From NCBI GenBank assembly GCA_964561105.1, contig CAZLOH010000008.1, positions 74,270-138,269 on the forward strand: a stretch of 64,000 bases of DNA, given 5' to 3'. The notes under the pieces were generated by a model, which was not told where the DNA came from, ran no database searches, and saw only the letters and a program-made list of their open reading frames with translations. Made by a program: the position numbers and the translations under genes. The first letter of the stretch is position 1; each line of letters opens with the position of its first letter. This DNA comes from JADLHS01 sp964561105 (GTDB taxonomy: Bacteria; Verrucomicrobiota; Verrucomicrobiia; Limisphaerales; JADLHS01). Below, piece by piece: positions 33,260 through 42,598 of the stretch.

Positions 33260-34750
33260 TTAACGGTCGGAGGACAATTTCGCCGGCGCTGGCTCGGCAT
33301 ACAAACCAAACTCGGAAATTGCCGGACACGCCGCCGCCCGGATGATGCGCAGACGGATCTTGCTGGCAGTCACGTCCGCGAACCGCAACAGGCGATGATT
33401 GCCAATGCTCGTACCGTGCGCCAACTCGAGCCATCGCCCATCCTGCCAGCAATCCACTGCGAACGCATCCACCCGCTGGCCCAGCGGGAGATACTCGCGC
33501 AGGCTGACGACGTTGAAAGTCGCGGGCGACTTCAATTCCAGAGTCAGTTCCGCCGTGGTGACGGCGTCGTCCGTCGCCCAGTAAGTGTCGCGTTTGCCAT
33601 CGAGCACGTTGGTCGGGGCAAATTGGGCCGCGCCGCCGCGCACATTGCTGGCGCTGGCCTGCGCCTTCCCGGCCAGGTCCACGGCAAAGGTCGCATCCAG
33701 GATACGCCGAAATTCCGTCAGCGAACGGATGTCATGTTCATTAATCCGCCCCCGGCGATCCGGCGGCAGATTCAGGTTCAAGCACGCCCCGCGACCGGCC
33801 GACTCGAAGTAAATATCGAGCAACTGGGCCGGCGTCTTGACGCGGCCATCTTCGCTCGCGTGATAAAACCAGCCGGGGCGGATGGAAACATCGCACTCGG
33901 CGGGAATCCAATCCGTGCCGGGGCGCTCGCCGGAGTTAAGCCCTTCGCTGGTGCCGCCGGGGTAGCGCCCGGCCGAGTTCAACGTGGCCCAGCAGGGATC
34001 GCCCGCGATGCCGCGTTCATTGCCGACCCAGCGCACGTCCGGCCCCGCATCACTGAACATGACCGCGTCGGGCATCAACTCGCGCACGATTTTCCAGGTG
34101 TTCGGCCAGTCGTAATAGGTGCGGTTGTCAATGTGGCGTTTCTCGCGCGCGCCGCCGTAGTAGCCATCGCCGCCGTTGGCGCCATCAAACCACACGATGA
34201 ATATGTCGCCGTAATTCGTGAGCAATTCACGAAGTTGATTGCGGTAGTACGTCAGATACCCGGGCCGGCCATAGTCGGCGCGGTTGCGATCCCATGGCGA
34301 AAGATAGACCCCGAACTTGAGACCGTGCCGGCGGCAGGCCTGGGAAATTTCCTTTACCACGTCGCCTTTCCCATTCCGCCACGGACTGTTCTTCACCGAG
34401 TGTTCGGTGTATTGGCTGGGCCAGAGGCAGAAACCGTCGTGATGTTTCGCCGTCAGAATCAACCCCTTCATGCCCGCCGCCTGGGCGACCGAGACAATCT
34501 GGTCGGCATCAAAATCGGTCGGATTGAAAACCGCCTCGCTCTCATCGCCGTAGCCCCATTCCTTGTCCGTGAATGTGTTCACGGTGAAGTGCAGGAAGCC
34601 GTAGAACTCCATCTCGTGCCAGCGCAACTGCCGCGCCGTGGGTACCGGGCCGAACGGCGCGGGCGGCGTCACGGGAGAATTCTCCGCGCCAAACACGGGG
34701 GCGGCGCAGATCAGCAATCCGAGTATTGGGATGGCAACGATGGTTTTCAT
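33260..34750 (-). CDS. Secreted GH29 alpha-L-fucosidase
   Basis: 496 aa with signal peptide ending PVFGA. Barrel motifs: WHEMEFYGFLHFTVNTFTDKEWGYG (substrate His and Trp), GLILTAKHHDGFCLWPS, HGLKFGVYLSPWDRN, and IFIVWFDGANG with the probable nucleophile Asp189. LNLNLPPDRRGRINEHD is the typical end of the catalytic part. Residues 350-490 form an F5/8 type C-like sandwich (VLDGKRDTYWATDDAVTTAELTL split over strands). The enzyme removes alpha-L-fucose from glycans. With the GH35, the hypothetical protein and the sulfatase it forms a same-strand block (33.3-39.2 kb). Confidence 0.93.
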   Translation of the reverse strand: MKTIVAIPILGLLICAAPVFGAENSPVTPPAPFGPVPTARQLRWHEMEFYGFLHFTVNTFTDKEWGYGDESEAVFNPTDFDADQIVSVAQAAGMKGLILTAKHHDGFCLWPSQYTEHSVKNSPWRNGKGDVVKEISQACRRHGLKFGVYLSPWDRNRADYGRPGYLTYYRNQLRELLTNYGDIFIVWFDGANGGDGYYGGAREKRHIDNRTYYDWPNTWKIVRELMPDAVMFSDAGPDVRWVGNERGIAGDPCWATLNSAGRYPGGTSEGLNSGERPGTDWIPAECDVSIRPGWFYHASEDGRVKTPAQLLDIYFESAGRGACLNLNLPPDRRGRINEHDIRSLTEFRRILDATFAVDLAGKAQASASNVRGGAAQFAPTNVLDGKRDTYWATDDAVTTAELTLELKSPATFNVVSLREYLPLGQRVDAFAVDCWQDGRWLELAHGTSIGNHRLLRFADVTASKIRLRIIRAAACPAISEFGLYAEPAPAKLSSDR

Positions 34751-34788
34751 GGAGTCGTGTTGAGGTTCGCGCGTGAACCCATCTCAGT

Positions 34789-35706
34789 CTAGGCATCGGG
34801 CGCTTTCAGCGCCAGCGCGTGTTTGCGGTCCTTGGCCTCGCGCGAAAAGATTGGCCCAACCTTGACCACGATGTCCGAACCATCGGCCGTGGCGGTGGCC
34901 GCATCCGGCGCACCCGAACGCTCTCCCGGACCGGGATGAACGACGCGCGCGGATTTGAACTTCGGATGCCGGCCGTTGAGGCGCGGATAACCGAACGTCA
35001 CGGTCACCTCCGGGATGGCGCTGTGCGGGATTTTCTCCGTGGAATAAACCTCCACGAATGCGGAGTGCCGCGCCCAGAACGTGAAGTCCGCGCCTTCGAA
35101 TCGCAGGCTGCCGATGTCGTGCGTCACACCCGTCGAGTCCTTCACCCGGCAGGTGAACCAGGTGTTCGTCTTGCCATCCGCCACCTCCGTCTGCGCCTTC
35201 GCGATCTGATAGGTGTAAGTGCCCTTCGTCCACGCGAACGGCCGGCGCACGCTGGCGAACTCACCCTCGTAACCGGCGCTTTCCACCAGGCAATCCGGTC
35301 CGGCCACGCGCACGTTGTCCAGGCCGACGGGCGTTTTCTTGTCGCTCGACCAGCGCGAAAAGATCGCGCCTTTGCCGGGATGCACGCGGGTGTGATTGGT
35401 CGCGTTGGCCCAGCCGTTGATGTTGGATTGCAGGCCGCCGTAGAAATCGAGGCCGTTGATCTGCGCAATGCCACAGGGCGACACGTACAGATTCACGGTG
35501 TCCGGCACGTCGCGATCTATCGTCACGTCCACCTCAAGCGTCTGGAAATTCGTTGTGGGATTCTCAAACGCCCACCAAAGGTCGGCCAGATGCCAGGGCT
35601 GCGGCGGCAGCTTGGCGGATGAGTTGGCGACCTCAGCGGCAGACACCATTCCCACCAATGCCAACGCGCCGAACCCGCTGACGAGATTTTTGATGAGTGT
35701 TTTCAT
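34789..35706 (-). CDS. Secreted protein of unknown function in the fucosidase/galactosidase cluster
   Basis: 305 aa, signal peptide ending GMVSAA. The core (INGLDFYGGLQSNINGW, HPGKGAIFSRWSSDKKTP, ESAGYEGEFASVRRPFAW, GTYTYQIAK) is reminiscent of the DUF3472 domain, which has similar 'YGG.Q...GIFSVWD' and 'GEG....' stretches; compare the clear DUF3472 protein at 44759-46012. The similarity is by eye and weak. Most likely carbohydrate-binding. It starts between the GH29 and GH35 genes with short gaps (38 bases and 1 base). Confidence 0.65.
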   Translation of the reverse strand: MKTLIKNLVSGFGALALVGMVSAAEVANSSAKLPPQPWHLADLWWAFENPTTNFQTLEVDVTIDRDVPDTVNLYVSPCGIAQINGLDFYGGLQSNINGWANATNHTRVHPGKGAIFSRWSSDKKTPVGLDNVRVAGPDCLVESAGYEGEFASVRRPFAWTKGTYTYQIAKAQTEVADGKTNTWFTCRVKDSTGVTHDIGSLRFEGADFTFWARHSAFVEVYSTEKIPHSAIPEVTVTFGYPRLNGRHPKFKSARVVHPGPGERSGAPDAATATADGSDIVVKVGPIFSREAKDRKHALALKAPDA

Positions 35707-35707
35707 A

Positions 35708-37570
35708 TCAGTCCTGGAGGGTTTCGTGACTGGCGACCGGCTTCGGTTCGGTCGCGAGCAAGTCGAGAATCATGATGTCGTTGGCTCCCGGTCGGAGCCA
35801 GGAGGCGGGGCAGTATAGCCGGGTTTGCGGGCCGATCTCCCAATAGCGGCCGAGGTTGTGACCGTTGATCCACACGACGCCTTTGCGATAAGCGCTCAGG
35901 TCGAAATAAGTATCGGCGGGCGTGGCCACCGGGAAATGTCCCTTGAAGAACGCGCCGGGACGGCTGCCGGCGTTGGTGGTGGCGGGAAGGCGGCGAACCC
36001 AGTCGTCGGTGAGTGGGAAACCAAACATCTCCCAATTCATCAGGGTCATGCCGTTGAGCACCGCACGTTCGGTGATGCCCTTCGGGTCAATCATGAATTC
36101 GCCGAAATTGATGTGCCCCATGCCTTCAACGAGGATTTCCAACACCGGATCGGCGAGCTTCGAGACCGGCAGGTTGATGCTATTCTGATTCAAGCGGCGA
36201 TCCACGGTGCCAATGAAGTTTCCATCCAGAAACACCAGCGCGTAGTCGTGCAAATCGCGCAGGATCAGTTGGCCGCCTTTGTGACCCACGAGGTGCGTGC
36301 GGTAGAGCATCAGTCCCTGGTTCTGGCCGAGTTGCTCAAACGTGACGGGTTGGGCGGAGGACCGGGGCTTGGGCAGGGCATCCCAGAGCGTAGTCCATCG
36401 TTCCAGGGTGATGGGCGGGAGCGCGGCCACAGGAATCGGTTCGGGAATGGGCGGCACGGGTTCGCCGGCGGGCAATCGCGACGTGATCGCCTCGCGCAAC
36501 GCATGAAACTTGGGCGTGGCCCGGCCTTGTTCGTTGATGGGAGCGTCGTAATCATAGCTCGTCACATCCGGCTCGAAACTGGAGGCGATGCCATTGGTGG
36601 AAACAGGCAGACGACCCGCGTTGGCGCCCGCAGCGAAACCAAAACTGGTGCCGCCGTGAACCACGTAAAGACTGAACGACTTGTGATGGTCCATGAGAAA
36701 CGCGACTTCCTTGCTGATGGACTCCGTGCTCACCCGTGCCCAGGATTCTCCCCAATGCGTGAGCCAGCCCGGATACGTCTCGCTGCTGAACACCGGCACG
36801 CCGGGATTCATGCGTCGGGCCAGTGTCCAGTGCGATTCCTTGGAACCTGAATCCAAACCCACCGCGCAACCGGGCAGCGAACCGGCCTCCAGCATGTAGG
36901 GGGTTGGCCCGTCTCCGGTGCTGAACGGAATGCCGAGACCTTCCTTGCGCCAGAGCTTTTGCAGCCATTCGAGATAGCCGCGATCATTGCCGTAACTGCC
37001 ATACTCGTTCTCAATCTGGAGGAGCAGGATCGGCCCGCCGCGCGTCACCTGCCAGGGTCGGACCACGCGGGCGAGGCGTTTGAGATACCGTTCCGCCGCG
37101 CGCAGATAACGAGGATCGCGGCAGCGCACCTTGAGGTCCGGCTCGCGTAACAGATAGCTGGGGATGCCGCCAAAATCCCATTCGGCACAACAATACGGGC
37201 CCGGCCGCAGAAAGACCCACATGCCTTCCGCCTGCGCGAGCCGGAAAAATTCCGCGAGGTTGTGGTTGCCGGTCTCGAAATCAAACTTCCCTTCGACCGG
37301 TTCGTGGTAATTCCAGAACACATAAATCGAGATGGTGTTCAAGCCCATCGCCTTGGCCATGCGAATGCGCTGCTGCCAATACTCGCGCGGGATGCGGTCC
37401 GGGTGCATCTCGCCGGCGCGCATCTGAAACGTCGCGCCATCCAGGATGAAATCATTCGTGCCGAGACTGAATTGGTGGCGGGCAGCGGCCTCGGCCGGGA
37501 GGCACGTCAGCAACGCCAGCGCGAACACAGCAGCGGAACGACTCTTCGCCCGGAAGAACACCCGGCACAT
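35708..37570 (-). CDS. Secreted GH35 beta-galactosidase
   Basis: 620 aa from ATG 37570, which gives a signal peptide (FALALLTCLPAEAAA). FQMRAGEMHPDRIPREYW is the family opening. LLQIENEYGSYGNDRGYL has the acid/base Glu189, and VFSSETYPGWLTHWGE the nucleophile Glu264. FVLHGGTSFGF-like YVVHGGTSFGFAAGAN and the C-terminal galactose-binding sandwiches (GHKGGQLILRDLHDYALVFL, KGVVWINGHNLGRYW) are typical. It releases terminal beta-galactose. The stop is 1 base from the next gene's start, and its own upstream neighbour is the sulfatase, so the four genes look like one unit for a fucose- and galactose-containing, probably sulfated, glycan. Confidence 0.93.
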   Translation of the reverse strand: MCRVFFRAKSRSAAVFALALLTCLPAEAAARHQFSLGTNDFILDGATFQMRAGEMHPDRIPREYWQQRIRMAKAMGLNTISIYVFWNYHEPVEGKFDFETGNHNLAEFFRLAQAEGMWVFLRPGPYCCAEWDFGGIPSYLLREPDLKVRCRDPRYLRAAERYLKRLARVVRPWQVTRGGPILLLQIENEYGSYGNDRGYLEWLQKLWRKEGLGIPFSTGDGPTPYMLEAGSLPGCAVGLDSGSKESHWTLARRMNPGVPVFSSETYPGWLTHWGESWARVSTESISKEVAFLMDHHKSFSLYVVHGGTSFGFAAGANAGRLPVSTNGIASSFEPDVTSYDYDAPINEQGRATPKFHALREAITSRLPAGEPVPPIPEPIPVAALPPITLERWTTLWDALPKPRSSAQPVTFEQLGQNQGLMLYRTHLVGHKGGQLILRDLHDYALVFLDGNFIGTVDRRLNQNSINLPVSKLADPVLEILVEGMGHINFGEFMIDPKGITERAVLNGMTLMNWEMFGFPLTDDWVRRLPATTNAGSRPGAFFKGHFPVATPADTYFDLSAYRKGVVWINGHNLGRYWEIGPQTRLYCPASWLRPGANDIMILDLLATEPKPVASHETLQD

Positions 37571-37716
37571 GAATGAGCTCCAGACTTGAATCGCCTGGCA
37601 GAAGTCCATCCGATGCCGGGGCTGCGGCGCAATTTTTTCCCGGAACGGCGTGTCACGAGTGATTCCGACACGTTCTATTGGTCGGGTGAATGTCAAAAAG
37701 GGTAATATGATTTTCC

Positions 37717-39207
37717 TCATCGTTCGTTTCCAGGTTTGGCCTCGGCCAGCCGACCGGGTTCGCGCCGGCCCGGACCCGGCTGTTTCGTCAGTCCGTCGCC
37801 CAGATCAGCTCGTGCCTTTTCGGCTTCCGCTTCCAGTTGGCGAACGATGTCGGCATGTTGCGCGGCGACATTGGTGGTTTCGCCAATGTCGTGGGCGAGG
37901 TCATACAACTCGACGGCTTCAATTTTCCGGTAGGCATATTTGCCCGGGGTGCCGTCGTGGCCCGGGGTCTGACCGTTCATCGTCCGGTACGTGTGCGGGA
38001 GTTGCAATTTCCAGCGGCCATCGCCGGAAGTCACCGCCTGGAGCTGGTTCACCTCGTAATAAAACCAGTAGGATGAGTGCGGATTTTTCGCGCCCGGCTG
38101 CCGGGAAATGATCGGCCAGACATCAAGGCCGTCAATCGGATGCCGGGGCAGTTCCGCCCCGATGAGCTTCGCGATGGTGGGGAACAGATCAATCGTCATC
38201 AGCATGTCCGCGGTGTCCACGCCGGCGGGAATGTGCCCGGGCCAGCGCATGATGCACGGCTCGCGCGTGCCGCCCTCCCAGTTCGTGCCCTTGCCCTCGC
38301 GCAACGGTTTGGCCGAGCCACCGTGATTGCCGTAGCTCAACCAGGGCCCGTTGTCCGAGGTGAAAATGACCCAGGTGTTTTCGTCGAGACCGTTCCGCTG
38401 GAGCGCGGCCAGAATCTGCCCGACCGACCAGTCAATCTCCTCGATCACGTCGCCGTACAGGCCGCGCGGCGATTTGCCGCGAAACTTGTCGCTCACGTGC
38501 AGCGGCGCATGCGGCATGTTGTGGGCGACGTAGAGCAGAAACGGATGCGCCCGATGCTGCTCGATGAACTTGACGGCATGTTCGGTGTACCAGGTCGTCA
38601 TCTGGTTTTGATCTTCGTGCGTCATTTTCGGAATGACCACCTTCTCGCCGTCGAACATCGGGAGATCGGGGTAGCCGCGTTTGCGCGCCGCCGACTCGGG
38701 CGGAAGCTTCACCAGGTCCGGGTGCAGCGGCCACATGTCATTCGAGTAGGGCAGGCCGAAAAATTGATCGAAGCCGTGGCGCGTGGGGAGGAACTGCGGC
38801 GAGTCGCCGAGATGCCACTTCCCGAAGATGGCGGTGGCGTAACCGCGTTGCTTGACGAGTTCAGCCAGGGTCATTTCATCGGCGCTGAGACCGATCTTCG
38901 AATGAGGGCCGAGCGCGCCATGAATGCCCACTCGGTTGGGATAACAACCCGTGAGCAAGCCGCACCGCGAAGCGGAACACACCGGCTGGGCCGCGTGAAA
39001 ATTCCGGAAGATCGCGCCTTCGCTCGCCATCCGATCGAGGTTCGGCGTCTTGAATCCTTCCGCGCCGAACACGCCCACGTCGGCATAGCCCTGGTCATCG
39101 GTGAAGATGATGACGATGTTGGGCTTGTCTCCGGTCGCCGCTAGTAATCCGCTTGGCATCAGGATCAAGCCGCCAACCGCGACGCAAATCTCAAATATTC
39201 GTTTCAT
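37717..39207 (-). CDS. Secreted formylglycine-dependent sulfatase
   Basis: 496 aa, signal peptide ending GLLAA. NIVIIFTDDQGYADVGVFG gives the metal Asp37-Asp38, C77-S-A-S-R81 is the formylglycine site, followed by LLTGCYPNRVGIHG, GKWHLGD (catalytic Lys/His), HNMPHAPLH, and FTSDNGPW (Asp-Asn metal ligands) with PLREGKGTNWEGGTREPCI. This is the S1 sulfatase family; the subfamily and hence the sulfated sugar cannot be fixed by eye. A formylglycine-generating enzyme must be elsewhere in the genome. It is first in the GH cluster on this strand. Confidence 0.94.
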   Translation of the reverse strand: MKRIFEICVAVGGLILMPSGLLAATGDKPNIVIIFTDDQGYADVGVFGAEGFKTPNLDRMASEGAIFRNFHAAQPVCSASRCGLLTGCYPNRVGIHGALGPHSKIGLSADEMTLAELVKQRGYATAIFGKWHLGDSPQFLPTRHGFDQFFGLPYSNDMWPLHPDLVKLPPESAARKRGYPDLPMFDGEKVVIPKMTHEDQNQMTTWYTEHAVKFIEQHRAHPFLLYVAHNMPHAPLHVSDKFRGKSPRGLYGDVIEEIDWSVGQILAALQRNGLDENTWVIFTSDNGPWLSYGNHGGSAKPLREGKGTNWEGGTREPCIMRWPGHIPAGVDTADMLMTIDLFPTIAKLIGAELPRHPIDGLDVWPIISRQPGAKNPHSSYWFYYEVNQLQAVTSGDGRWKLQLPHTYRTMNGQTPGHDGTPGKYAYRKIEAVELYDLAHDIGETTNVAAQHADIVRQLEAEAEKARADLGDGLTKQPGPGRREPGRLAEAKPGNER

Positions 39208-39589
39208 GCTCGAACCAGACTAAACGGTGTGCGCACCTCTTGGCCATACCGTTTCCCCGAGTGGCGTGACGTTTGGCTTCCTCCACACCGCCCAAATAGT
39301 TTTGTGCGTGGCGATGCTTGCCAGGTTTATAGCGTCCGATGGCTCGGATGCCGTCACGTCACACCTGGTTGTGCTCGCGAAATCCCAGATTCAAACTCAG
39401 GCGGGACTTGGCGAGTTGTCAGTTGATTAGACTCGAAGAGCCCGGTTAACTCAACCCCGCAAACGGGGGGGCGACGCGCCATGTTGTCGCCACAGGACTT
39501 GCCCAAACCTGAAATTACTTTGCAATTGGTGGCAGCCAAGCGTTTCAATCTTCAGCGCGTGACCCGGTAAGTGACTTGCCGTGCGCCGA
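39208..39589. other. 382-bp intergenic region with no recognisable feature
   Basis: It lies upstream of the sulfatase start and downstream of the prepilin-like gene. It should contain the sulfatase promoter, but I see no clear promoter, terminator, RNA or repeat. Confidence 0.5.
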
Positions 39590-40312
39590 TCACGGCTCGC
39601 GTTGCACCGTATATTTCTGGAGAATGCGGGCGTCATCGCCGAAGGCAATGGCCTCGCAATGGCCGTCGAGGAAAGAAACCGGCGTGGTTCGGCCATGCCG
39701 GCGAGCGGGTGAATTGGGCGTTTCAATACTGGGCGGCACGTGAATCATGAAATGCCCATCGTCAATCGTACTGGCGCTTTCGTCAATGAAAGCGAGCACA
39801 GACGCCGGCGTTTTAATTTCGGACAGCTTCAAAACCAGCCGATACCACTCGTTGCTGTAGCCCCGGAGACAACCGTTGACCGAGTAGCTGCGCGTCCGCA
39901 AGCGCGTTGCGCCATCCGCCGTTGGCTTGGTACGCGAGTTGTCGGATGGGCAGCGATACAAGGCGTCGTTACCGACATAGGGAAAAATGGAGCCCGCCTT
40001 GAGCGCGATCGTGTCGGTGTCAACTGGGGCTGAACTTTCGCCGCACCAGGCGTGGGGCACACTACGCCAATTGCCGGATGCGTCGGGCCGACAGCCGTTG
40101 CGGGGCAACCATTGGTGGTTGTCGTCGGCGTACGTCAGATAGGCCACTTGCAATTGCTTCAAATGGGCGAGGCACTGTGTTTGGCGCGCTCGTTCCTTTG
40201 CCCGAGAGATGGCGGGCAACAACAAGGCAACCAACACGGCAATGATGGCGATGAGCACCAGCAATTCCAGCAAGGTGAAGGCGACGGCGGGTTGCGGCCG
40301 AGTGGTTTTCAT
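39590..40312 (-). CDS. Prepilin-type (type II pseudopilin-like) protein
   Basis: 240 aa from ATG 40312, which overlaps the stop of the upstream glycosyltransferase (4-base overlap). FTLLELLVLIAIIAVLVALL is the methylated-pilin helix with Glu5, but the residue before the cleavage site is Ala rather than Gly. After AKERARQTQCLAHLKQLQVAYLTYADDN comes a globular domain ending in VSFLDGHCEAI, matching the 'H.DG..NFLDGHVE' end of the DUF1559/xylanase-like pseudopilins common in Verrucomicrobiota and Planctomycetota. Their role (secretion or surface assembly) is not established. It is the last gene of cassette 1. Confidence 0.85.
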   Translation of the reverse strand: MKTTRPQPAVAFTLLELLVLIAIIAVLVALLLPAISRAKERARQTQCLAHLKQLQVAYLTYADDNHQWLPRNGCRPDASGNWRSVPHAWCGESSAPVDTDTIALKAGSIFPYVGNDALYRCPSDNSRTKPTADGATRLRTRSYSVNGCLRGYSNEWYRLVLKLSEIKTPASVLAFIDESASTIDDGHFMIHVPPSIETPNSPARRHGRTTPVSFLDGHCEAIAFGDDARILQKYTVQREP

Positions 40313-41079
40313 GGGCGCTTGGATGGTGGAGTCAGCAGTGGTACCGTCGGGCGGGCAACCCCTGGCCCGTGCTGACCCGCCAGCCGCCACCGCAATTTCA
40401 ACAACAACCAGAGATTGGAGACGATGGTGGGAAGGAAACGCACCCGCGTTTCGTTCCGATCCCGCCAGTGGACGGGAATACCTCGCGTCCGCAAGCCCTG
40501 GACCTCGGCCAGCACCAAAAGTTCCGTGTCAAAAAACCAACGACTGTTCTCAATGCTGCCCAACAACTGGTCGCGACAGGCTGATCGGATCGCTTTAAAT
40601 CCGCATTGGAAATCATCAATGTCAACCCCCAACATGGCGCGAGCGATGCGGCGATAGGATTGCGACAGGATTTCCCGAAACCGCGAGCGGCGAACCGTGC
40701 TTCCCGTTGCGAAACGGTCACCGTACACGACATCCGCTGACCCGTTAATGATGGGCGTCACCAACTGGGTAATCCGCGTCAGGTCCACTGCCAGATCCGC
40801 GTCCAAGTAGGCGAGCACATCGGCACACCTGCTCTCCCAAGCCAGGCGGATGGCATTTCCGCGGCCGCGCCTGGGTTGCCGAAGAAGGCACACCTCGGGA
40901 AACTGCGCGGCAAGTTCCAACGCCGTCACTGCCGTGCTGTCGGTGGAGTCGTTGTCCACGATCACCACGTCCCATTGAATGCCCGGGAGCGTCCGGAGAT
41001 GATTCACGAGTCGGGGAATGTTGCTCCGCAATGCGCGTTCTTCATCCAAGCAGGGAATGACAAGGCAAACGGTGTTCAC
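40309..41079 (-). CDS. GT2 polyprenyl-phosphate glycosyltransferase (ALG5/DPG-synthase-like), cassette 1
   Basis: 256 aa, GTG start at 41079. LVIPCLDEERALRSNI, VVIVDNDSTDSTA, RGRGNAIRLAW, AYLDADLAVDL (DxD-type metal site), YGDRFA, DFQCGFKAI and FFDTELLVLA with VHWRDRNETRVRF are the features of dolichyl-phosphate beta-glucosyltransferase-like enzymes, which load a hexose on a polyprenyl phosphate at the cytoplasmic face. No membrane helices, as in ALG5 without its anchor. It begins 44 bases after the GT-C-like gene and overlaps the prepilin gene, so it belongs to cassette 1 and could provide the donor for the GT-C enzyme. Confidence 0.85.
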   Translation of the reverse strand: MNTVCLVIPCLDEERALRSNIPRLVNHLRTLPGIQWDVVIVDNDSTDSTAVTALELAAQFPEVCLLRQPRRGRGNAIRLAWESRCADVLAYLDADLAVDLTRITQLVTPIINGSADVVYGDRFATGSTVRRSRFREILSQSYRRIARAMLGVDIDDFQCGFKAIRSACRDQLLGSIENSRWFFDTELLVLAEVQGLRTRGIPVHWRDRNETRVRFLPTIVSNLWLLLKLRWRLAGQHGPGVARPTVPLLTPPSKRP

Positions 41080-41122
41080 GATTCAGGCGCGCATTTTATG
41101 GATCACGTATTCGTTGAGTCGG

Positions 41123-42598
41123 TCACAAACCCATGTCCTTGATACGTTGTACGGAAATCTTCTCCGGGACCGGGTTCAAGTCCTTTCGCAAATAGAGGAT
41201 CCAATTATTGTCCGTGAAAGTGCGCACATAGTTGGTCGAAACCATTTGCAGCCAATTCGTGTCGGTCAGTTCGATATTCGTCTTTAAAACCATCACCAAC
41301 GGTTGGGCGTGACTCACCTTGTCGAATAAACGGGCATCGTCCAGATCGTTCACCCAAAATCGTTTTTGGGAAAGAATCGTCAACCCCGGAACCATCAGCC
41401 GCCCGGCGCGGGAAAGCAGGATATTTCGGTAACTATATCCGTATCCGGCTGCGTTCCGAACGGATTTGATTCGGGTTAATAAGGGGTCATCCTTCGCGCG
41501 TGGAAGCTGGCAGAGGCCGGAAAGTTCGCTCCAGGTCAACATCACATTGGTCGTAAAGCCCAAACAGCACGCTGCCAACCCGAAGAACGTCCGGAAAGCA
41601 GCCATGGTGGGTTTCCCATTATGTGAGGGTAGGCAGAGGCTCAGTCCAACTCCGGCCAAAACGCTTGCCGGCAGGGCAAATTGCACCCGATAAAACCACC
41701 AAAACGGTCGGTGTATCGAATGAACGATTGCCACGAACACCAGCGTCAAACTTGACGCAACAATCAGTCGCTTCGGATCCGATCGCCGGCAAAAAATAAT
41801 CGCCGCGACCGCCAAAGCGCAAGTACCTGCAGCCGGCAGAAAATCGTTCCACCCGGGCGCATAGTTATTCATTGCCGCTGCGACTCTCCCGGCTTTGAGA
41901 TGCGTAACGATGGTGCGGTTCCAAGTATTTCCACCAGGCAACATGCAAATGGCAAATACAACTACGATGGCAAGCATCCAGGGCAAAAATCTCGACCGGA
42001 CGCGCGCTCCGAAGTTCGCCTGATCATGCCGCTGGGCGGGCCAAAACAACACCCATGCGGGAAATGGCAGCAACAGCCCACTCGTAAACTTGATGGCCAG
42101 GCCCAAACCCGCCACCGCGCCGGCCAGCGGAAAAAGCCACGCCCGTTGGCCCGGCCGTTCGTGGGCCAGGACGAGCAGGCCCGAGAGCAGCACCAGCGAC
42201 GCACTCGGCACCTCGCACATTGCCGACAGCGCCAACGTGGGCACGCCGCCCCAACTCAGGAAACTCACGGCCCCGGCGAGACCAGCGACAGGTCCGTACT
42301 CCCGCGAAAGCACCGCCGTAAGGTAACCGGCAGCGGTCATAAACAACGCCAGCGTGGTGAGCCTCATGCAGAAGAGGTTTGCCTTGGTCACCGTGCCGAA
42401 GACGTAGGAATAGAACCACGGTTGGTCGTTCCACTCCTGCGCCATCCGCCCAGGCGCCACCGCCACGAGCAAAGCTTTGGCATGTTCCATTCCCTCGTCG
42501 GGCCCCAGCTCCAGCGGGTCTCGTGCAATGATGAACACGCCCACCGACGCCCATACCACCAGGATCCCAATGGTGAGGTATTTAATTGCCCGATTCAT
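41123..42598 (-). CDS. Cassette 1 gene D: GT-C-like multi-spanning membrane glycosyltransferase
   Basis: 491 aa with about 10-11 membrane segments. The first extracytoplasmic loop has LGPDEGMEHAKALL and EWNDQPWFYSYVFG: an acidic D-E near the first helix and a downstream Asp are typical of GT-C enzymes of the ArnT/PMT type. Both motifs recur in the cassette 2 protein (GGDEGMEAAKSL, MWNDQPPLW), as does IHRPFWWFYRVQFALPASVLAGVG (IHRPFWDYYNLHLLAPVAVL in cassette 2). The soluble C-terminus of ~120 residues is extracytoplasmic. Predicted to transfer a sugar from a polyprenyl phosphate to an exported acceptor. It overlaps gene C by 17 bases. Confidence 0.78.
   Translation of the reverse strand: MNRAIKYLTIGILVVWASVGVFIIARDPLELGPDEGMEHAKALLVAVAPGRMAQEWNDQPWFYSYVFGTVTKANLFCMRLTTLALFMTAAGYLTAVLSREYGPVAGLAGAVSFLSWGGVPTLALSAMCEVPSASLVLLSGLLVLAHERPGQRAWLFPLAGAVAGLGLAIKFTSGLLLPFPAWVLFWPAQRHDQANFGARVRSRFLPWMLAIVVVFAICMLPGGNTWNRTIVTHLKAGRVAAAMNNYAPGWNDFLPAAGTCALAVAAIIFCRRSDPKRLIVASSLTLVFVAIVHSIHRPFWWFYRVQFALPASVLAGVGLSLCLPSHNGKPTMAAFRTFFGLAACCLGFTTNVMLTWSELSGLCQLPRAKDDPLLTRIKSVRNAAGYGYSYRNILLSRAGRLMVPGLTILSQKRFWVNDLDDARLFDKVSHAQPLVMVLKTNIELTDTNWLQMVSTNYVRTFTDNNWILYLRKDLNPVPEKISVQRIKDMGL

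Noticed and set aside
38077..39144. A 355-codon open frame opposite the sulfatase
   Set aside because: No recognisable motif, and the opposite strand carries the full set of sulfatase motifs.
33260..39207. Considered a Bacteroidota-type polysaccharide utilisation locus
   Set aside because: No SusC/SusD-like pair, and the gene families fit a Verrucomicrobial secreted set.
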